Assembly: GCA_947463665.1 (NCBI GenBank)
Contig: CANHUD010000053.1
Span: 1-11,095, forward strand
DNA: 11,095 nt
Direction: 5' to 3'
DNA from: Sphingobacteriales bacterium
GTDB taxonomy: Bacteria; Bacteroidota; Bacteroidia; Chitinophagales; Chitinophagaceae
Part shown: piece by piece, positions 8,275 to 11,095 of the stretch
How the letters are laid out: the number at the start of each line of letters is the position of its first letter
Position numbering within the stretch: position 1 is the stretch's first letter
The notes under the pieces: generated by a model
The model's database searches: none
The model's input: the letters and a program-made list of their open reading frames with translations, nothing else
Told to the model about the DNA's origin: nothing
Made by a program: the position numbers and the translations under genes

Positions 8275-9081
8275 TTGTTGGGGCGATGGATAGCGGCCGT
8301 TGCCACAGTCCGGTTCGTCGCAGATCAGCTGTTTTTTTATGGGGTCCTGCAACACTTCCCGAACGGGGATCCATTTCCCGTTGACCTTCATTTTATGATA
8401 GACCAGTCGAACCCCCTGGCTGTAATCCACATACCAATGGGCATGGCCGGTATAAAGCGGCTGAATGGGTTTGCCATCCGGTTTATGCCAGCCATAAATG
8501 GCAACGCGGTCATGTTTGGGATATTGATACAGTTTACCGGTGGTGACTATATCTTTCTGTATGCCGGCAATCAGTCCTTTCCGGCCTTTTCTTTGTCCTT
8601 CTACGATCAGGTGATGATGATAGAATGTGGGCGTGCTATCGCGCAGCGCATACATGGGTACCGGTTCCAGTTTCACCCGCGCCTGTGTGTAGATCTGATC
8701 CACCATTTTCCGAGTGGGTAACAGACACTGGAGGCTATCGGCCATCCGCTGCGCAGCAAACGCTGAAAGATGGATGCGTGCCCAGTTCTTTTTTGTTCCT
8801 ATCGAGAGATAATCTGGCGCAACGTAATAGGTGCCTCTGGTGATCCTGCCGGTGAGGGAATCCCGGAACGATGTGTGAATGGATACAAACCGGCGCAACA
8901 AATCCGGTATGTTTCCGGAAAGGAGGTAGTGCAGGCTGAGGGAATCCCGTTGGTTGGTATTCATAGCAGCTGCCTGTTGATAGAAGGCAGAACCTGTTAT
9001 GGAGTGGGCCGGTGCTGCGGTTTGGATGCGTACCGCACAGGAGGAGTAGAGGGCAAGCAATAGTAAAAGGAGGAGCCTCAT
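8272..9081 (-). CDS. Conserved secreted lipoprotein of unknown function
   Basis: This 269-residue protein begins with a very hydrophobic signal (RLLLLLLLALYSSC, likely lipid Cys15). It then shows blocks that look strongly constrained: SGNIPDLLRRF (55-65), YYVAPDYLSIG (85-95), LPTRKMVDQIY (121-131), HHHLIVEGQRKG (155-166), IAGIQKDIV (171-179) and VAIYGWHKPDGKPIQPLYTGHAHWYVDYSQGVRLV (193-227). I recall similar blocks in unannotated secreted proteins of Bacteroidota and Planctomycetes, but I know of no assigned function. The dense His, Asp, Tyr and Arg in the last block suggests an enzyme; that is inference. The ATG at 9079-9081 leads directly into the signal peptide. The gene diverges from ssrA (82-base gap) and converges on susD with shared terminator sequence. 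It appears intact. Confidence 0.85.
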   Translation of the reverse strand: MRLLLLLLLALYSSCAVRIQTAAPAHSITGSAFYQQAAAMNTNQRDSLSLHYLLSGNIPDLLRRFVSIHTSFRDSLTGRITRGTYYVAPDYLSIGTKKNWARIHLSAFAAQRMADSLQCLLPTRKMVDQIYTQARVKLEPVPMYALRDSTPTFYHHHLIVEGQRKGRKGLIAGIQKDIVTTGKLYQYPKHDRVAIYGWHKPDGKPIQPLYTGHAHWYVDYSQGVRLVYHKMKVNGKWIPVREVLQDPIKKQLICDEPDCGNGRYPSPQQ

Positions 9082-9100
9082 GTAAAGAGATTGAGTAGAC

Positions 9101-9108
9101 TAAAAATA
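9101..9108 (-). promoter_or_regulatory. Candidate -7 promoter element for the secreted lipoprotein gene
   Basis: Minus-strand TATTTTTA fits TAnnTTTG at seven of eight positions, 19 bases before the ATG, within the divergent region shared with ssrA. No -33 element is clear. Confidence 0.35.
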
Positions 9109-9149
9109 CGTTAAAAGGCAGGAACGGGAATGGGGAAAGGATAATGTTG

Positions 9150-9157
9150 TATCTTTG
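9150..9157 (+). promoter_or_regulatory. -7 promoter element of ssrA
   Basis: TATCTTTG is a perfect match to the Bacteroidota sigma -7 consensus TAnnTTTG and ends six bases before the mature tmRNA 5' end at 9164, the right place for a transcription start close to it. No convincing -33 TTG is visible about 19 bases upstream, where the sequence is G-rich. Confidence 0.72.
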
Positions 9158-9163
9158 TGGTCC

Positions 9164-9530
9164 GGGGCTGACCGGTTTTGACAGCATAGATCTTTGTAAG
9201 TAAGCATGCAGTGCGTTGCGTAGTCAGCACTTTAATCTGAATACGAAAACTCCAAATGGCGAATCTACTTACGCCATGGCTGCCTAATCAGTGATTAGCG
9301 CATCCATTATGGCCGGGTATGCGGGCTTGCCTTTGCCAAGCTACCCCGCTTAATCAAAAAAGAAAAGGATGCTGTAACGGAAGGCTGTGACCGTTGCTTA
9401 AGACCATCCAGCTAAGGAAGCGGTAGGTTTGTTCTGTTCCGGTTGCTTCCCGACAATCAATTCAGGAATAAGCATGTAGAAAGCTTATGGGGAATGTGTT
9501 TGGACGAGGGTTCGAATCCCTCCAGCTCCA
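9164..9530 (+). ncRNA. ssrA: tmRNA (transfer-messenger RNA)
   Basis: tmRNA, with SmpB, frees ribosomes stalled on broken mRNAs and tags the unfinished protein for proteolysis. The 5' end GGGGCTG (9164-9170) pairs with CAGCTCC (9523-9529) to form the tRNA-like acceptor stem with one G-U pair. The T arm is GAGGG (9506-9510), loop TTCGAAT, CCCTC (9518-9522). The discriminator is A9530; the next genomic bases are CTC, so the CCA end must be added enzymatically. GACCGGTTTTGACAG after the 5' stem is the usual conserved tmRNA start. The tag frame is at 9258-9287. A pseudoknot-like segment follows (GCTTG 9325-9329 with CAAGC 9337-9341; GGGTA 9315-9319 with TACCC 9342-9346). The RNA is one continuous 367-base molecule, not the split permuted type. 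Confidence 0.96.
9258..9287 (+). other. tmRNA proteolysis-tag reading frame
   Basis: The resume codon GGC opens a frame encoding GESTYAMAA followed by TAA, so tagged proteins should end in Ala-GESTYAMAA (the first Ala comes from the charged tmRNA). The YA-AA ending matches known Bacteroidota tags and the hydrophobic C-terminus recognised by ClpXP-type proteases. The stop codon lies in a small hairpin (CTAATC 9284-9289 with GATTAG 9293-9298). Confidence 0.92.
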
Positions 9531-9544
9531 CTCTTCCAGCGTAA

Positions 9545-9585
9545 GAAAAAGGACAATTCCCCGGGGAACTGTCCTTTTTCTTTTT
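9545..9585. terminator. Terminator of ssrA, symmetric and able to act on both strands
   Basis: AAAAAGGACA and TTCCCC (9546-9562, split by one A-C mismatch) pair with GGGGAA and TGTCCTTTTT (9563-9579), giving a G/C-rich stem flanked by A runs on one side and T runs on the other. A further T run follows at 9581-9585. On the minus strand the same hairpin is also followed by five T, so it can stop both ssrA and the convergent fucosidase transcript. Confidence 0.88.
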
Positions 9586-9609
9586 GTTTAAAAACCTATC
9601 TGGAATGGT

Positions 9610-9632
9610 ATGAATCATATAGAATGATTCAT
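9610..9632. repeat. 9-bp perfect inverted repeat next to the fucosidase stop codon
   Basis: ATGAATCAT (9610-9618) and ATGATTCAT (9624-9632) are exact reverse complements around five bases. Nine T residues follow at 9636-9644 on the plus strand, so it could act as a weak backup terminator for read-through from ssrA. On the minus strand it follows the fucosidase stop directly but has no T run. The stem is A/T-rich and therefore weak. Confidence 0.5.
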
Positions 9633-10771
9633 TACTTTTTTTTTCTCTTGTTGCCTATTTCCATCAGGGTAATTATATCTTCCTTTGGGAATGAACCATC
9701 TGGCAGAGGACCTACATTCAATAGTAAGTTGGCATTTTGAGTGGATAGTTCTTCAAGCATCTTTAGGATTTCTTCACTTGTTTTATGTTGTCCATCGTCA
9801 GCTTTTGCATAGCCCCAGGAATGTTTTTGGAGCGTATTGCATACTTCCTTTGGCTTGTTTTTATTTTTTTCATACACGAGTTTTGCAACTTCCAGATTGC
9901 TTCCCACTTTGGCGCTGCTATTTCTTTCAGGAGCAGAAAAATCTTCATCCCCGTTTGCTCCCTGTTTAAAGGAAATCAGGGCATGAGGGCTTAAGGATCG
10001 GATCAATTTATAGGTTTCTTCTATGGGAAAAAGGTCCGGTCTGCTGTAAAAACCCATAACCGGATCAAGCCAGATACCTGCAATATTGGGATATTGAACT
10101 AATAATTCTTTGATCTGGGCATGTGCATAATTGATGTATTTTTTAAAGTCCTTATCTTTCTTGAAAAGGTATTCGGGTTGAGGTGTTTTATAAGCCGGCC
10201 TTGCGTTCTGCCAGCCATTTTCTCTGGAATAGAAATAAGGATGTTTCCAATCTGCCGCATAGCTGTAGTAAAGAAAAAGACCTAATCCTTTTTGTTGACA
10301 GGCATCGTATAATTCTTTGATAAGATCCCTTTTTGCAGGGGAATTCAGTGCATTAAAATCAGTCTGTTTTGTTCTGAATAAACAAAATCCGTCGTGGTGT
10401 TTAGCCGTTATGGTTATATACTTCATACCCGCCTGGATAGCAAGGTCAGTAATTTTATCTGCGTCAAAACCGTCAGCTGTAAATGTGTATTTTAATTTAG
10501 CATATTCAGATACAGGGATGGTATCTCTTAACTGTACCCATTCTCCTTTTTCCAATTGTGCATATAAACCATAATGGATGAACAGACCAAACGTAGCTTG
10601 CTGAAACCACTGCAAATTGGCGGCTCTTGGATCTTTTGTATAAAGGTTACTGTATTCGGTAAGATAGGAGGGGATTTGGGCATACATTTTTGTATACCCA
10701 AACAGGAGCACAATGAAGATGCAGATTTTTTTCACAACAATAATTTTATTGTCTAAGCCTGGGGGAAACAT
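9632..10771 (-). CDS. GH29-family alpha-L-fucosidase, short catalytic-domain form
   Basis: GH29 enzymes remove alpha-L-fucose from glycans by a retaining mechanism. This 379-residue protein has a signal peptide (KKICIFIVLLFGYTKMYA, cleavage near Ala31), so it should be exported. GH29 motifs seen are FGLFIHYGLYA (61-71; usually HWG), ITAKHHDGFCLF (121-132), GIWLDPVMGF (232-241, with Asp236 as candidate nucleophile where the family usually has WFDG), HSWGYAK (317-323) and NANLLLNVGPLPDGS (346-360). The chain ends 12 residues after NVGPLPDG in a basic tail (NKRKKK) encoded partly by nine A residues, so the C-terminal beta-sandwich of larger members is absent. Shifting the frame at the A run does not restore such a domain, so this looks like a natural short form. 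The true start may be the GTG at codon 13, which gives a cleaner signal peptide. The gene is A/T-rich. GH29 membership is firm; activity and linkage specificity are unproven. Confidence 0.86.
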   Translation of the reverse strand: MFPPGLDNKIIVVKKICIFIVLLFGYTKMYAQIPSYLTEYSNLYTKDPRAANLQWFQQATFGLFIHYGLYAQLEKGEWVQLRDTIPVSEYAKLKYTFTADGFDADKITDLAIQAGMKYITITAKHHDGFCLFRTKQTDFNALNSPAKRDLIKELYDACQQKGLGLFLYYSYAADWKHPYFYSRENGWQNARPAYKTPQPEYLFKKDKDFKKYINYAHAQIKELLVQYPNIAGIWLDPVMGFYSRPDLFPIEETYKLIRSLSPHALISFKQGANGDEDFSAPERNSSAKVGSNLEVAKLVYEKNKNKPKEVCNTLQKHSWGYAKADDGQHKTSEEILKMLEELSTQNANLLLNVGPLPDGSFPKEDIITLMEIGNKRKKK

Positions 10772-10816
10772 TACGGGTTAAAGAAATCCTACGCCATCAT
10801 TTTTGATAGCATCTGC

Positions 10817-10824
10817 TAAAAGTA
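10817..10824 (-). promoter_or_regulatory. Candidate -7 promoter element for the fucosidase gene
   Basis: Minus-strand TACTTTTA matches TAnnTTTG at seven of eight positions, 45 bases before the ATG at 10771, and is the same octamer as the candidate before susC. The surrounding sequence is A/T-rich and no -33 element is evident, so this is weak. Confidence 0.25.
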
Positions 10825-10860
10825 TTCAATTTAAATGGCATAAAGAACTGACAGCTGCTT

Positions 10861-11095
10861 TCAATACAAAAAACCAAAAAGCCAAAGAGGAATTCTGTTA
10901 CCATGACCTGTCTTGATTTCATCAAGAGCGAGATAGGCGTTTGGTACACCCTGAATCTGCTGTTGGGTTTTGTTGGCTCCACCAATTTCAAAAACAAATG
11001 TATCATCCACCATAAAATCTCCATACTTTGGAAAGGTTACCTGATGGTTTTGCCGAAGTTGGTTCATAAAAAAAGTTTCCCTAATATTTCCAACA
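10861..11095 (-). CDS. ATP-binding protein, AAA/DUF4143 type, C-terminal part only
   Basis: The minus-strand frame is open to the window edge and gives 77 residues: VGNIRETFFMNQL at the edge, then FPKYGDFMVDDTFVFEIGG, NKTQQQIQG and the ending IPLWLFGFLY. The GNIRETFF, GDF, FEIGG-NKT-QI and IPLWLFGFLY blocks match what I know of the C-terminal region of Bacteroidota ATP-binding proteins with an N-terminal AAA (AAA_14) ATPase and a C-terminal DUF4143 domain. The ATPase motifs lie outside the window. A start at the internal ATG (11065-11067) would split the conserved block, so the gene is taken as running off the right edge. The stop is 89 bases before the fucosidase ATG on the same strand; cotranscription is possible but not shown. 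The cellular role of these ATPases is poorly known. Confidence 0.75.
   Translation of the reverse strand, partial: VGNIRETFFMNQLRQNHQVTFPKYGDFMVDDTFVFEIGGANKTQQQIQGVPNAYLALDEIKTGHGNRIPLWLFGFLY

Noticed and set aside
8275..8721. Plus-strand open frame of 148 codons within the secreted lipoprotein gene
   Set aside because: It is antisense to a gene with a clear signal peptide and conserved blocks, and it begins just after the susD terminator with no promoter of its own.
8735..9187. Minus-strand frame of 150 codons running through the lipoprotein start, the divergent promoters and the ssrA 5' end
   Set aside because: It crosses two functional boundaries and has no signal peptide or motif; the frame with the lipobox is the real gene.
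9506..9530. Separate tRNA gene suggested by the GGTTCGAATCC T-arm
   Set aside because: The arm is the 3' part of the tmRNA; its acceptor strand pairs with the base at 9164 onward and no anticodon arm is present.
9632..9660. Frameshift disrupting the fucosidase C-terminus
   Set aside because: Neither alternative frame after the A run gives sequence resembling the GH29 C-terminal domain before the ssrA terminator, so a simple indel does not explain the short length.
9531..11095. Second attachment copy of the ssrA 3' end
   Set aside because: I found no repeat of the T-arm/acceptor sequence downstream within the window.
1..11095. CRISPR array or insertion sequence
   Set aside because: No regularly spaced direct repeats and no transposase-like protein or paired terminal repeats flanking a gene were seen.

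Overview
The window comes from a Bacteroidota chromosome, most likely Chitinophagaceae or a close relative. The evidence is a SusC/SusD pair, a TAnnTTTG-type promoter in front of ssrA, a tmRNA tag of Bacteroidota type (GESTYAMAA), A/T-rich translation starts without clear Shine-Dalgarno sites, and a dxr-rseP gene pair. Finer placement is inference.

Layout, left to right. (1) 1-2468, plus strand: dxr, cut by the left window edge, overlaps rseP by four bases; this is a housekeeping pair for isoprenoid synthesis and intramembrane proteolysis. (2) 2473-3330, minus strand: a predicted beta-propeller lipoprotein gene that converges on rseP with only four bases between the stop codons. A strong inverted repeat lies in its 3' coding end. 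(3) 3331-3500: a 170-bp divergent intergenic region with weak promoter candidates on both strands. (4) 3501-8214, plus strand: an isolated susC-susD outer-membrane uptake pair, followed by three 7-bp repeat units and a good intrinsic terminator (8243-8274). (5) 8272-9081, minus strand: a secreted or lipid-anchored conserved protein of unknown function. (6) 9164-9530, plus strand: ssrA (tmRNA), complete, with promoter, tag frame, tRNA-like ends and a terminator that works on either strand. (7) 9632-11095, minus strand: a short GH29-type alpha-L-fucosidase and the C-terminal end of an ATP-binding protein (AAA/DUF4143 type) cut by the right edge.

Base composition changes at ssrA. Five hand-counted 60-base rows after it (from 9721, 9841, 10081, 10321 and 10861) are 30-35% G+C. 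Five rows before it (from 121, 4021, 6541, 8401 and 8521) are 40-67%. As ssrA 3' ends are common integration sites, the fucosidase/ATPase stretch may be the edge of acquired DNA, though no second copy of the ssrA end is present here.

How the genes work together: dxr and rseP are probably cotranscribed. SusC and SusD form one TonB-dependent uptake complex, but no hydrolase, regulator or sigma/anti-sigma partner adjoins them in the window, so the substrate is unknown. The fucosidase lies beyond the tmRNA on the other strand and has no evident link to that pair. No clearly new multi-gene system is visible. The best leads are the composition break at ssrA, the inverted repeat at the rseP/lipoprotein convergence, the uncharacterised conserved secreted protein, and the reduced, atypical fucosidase.
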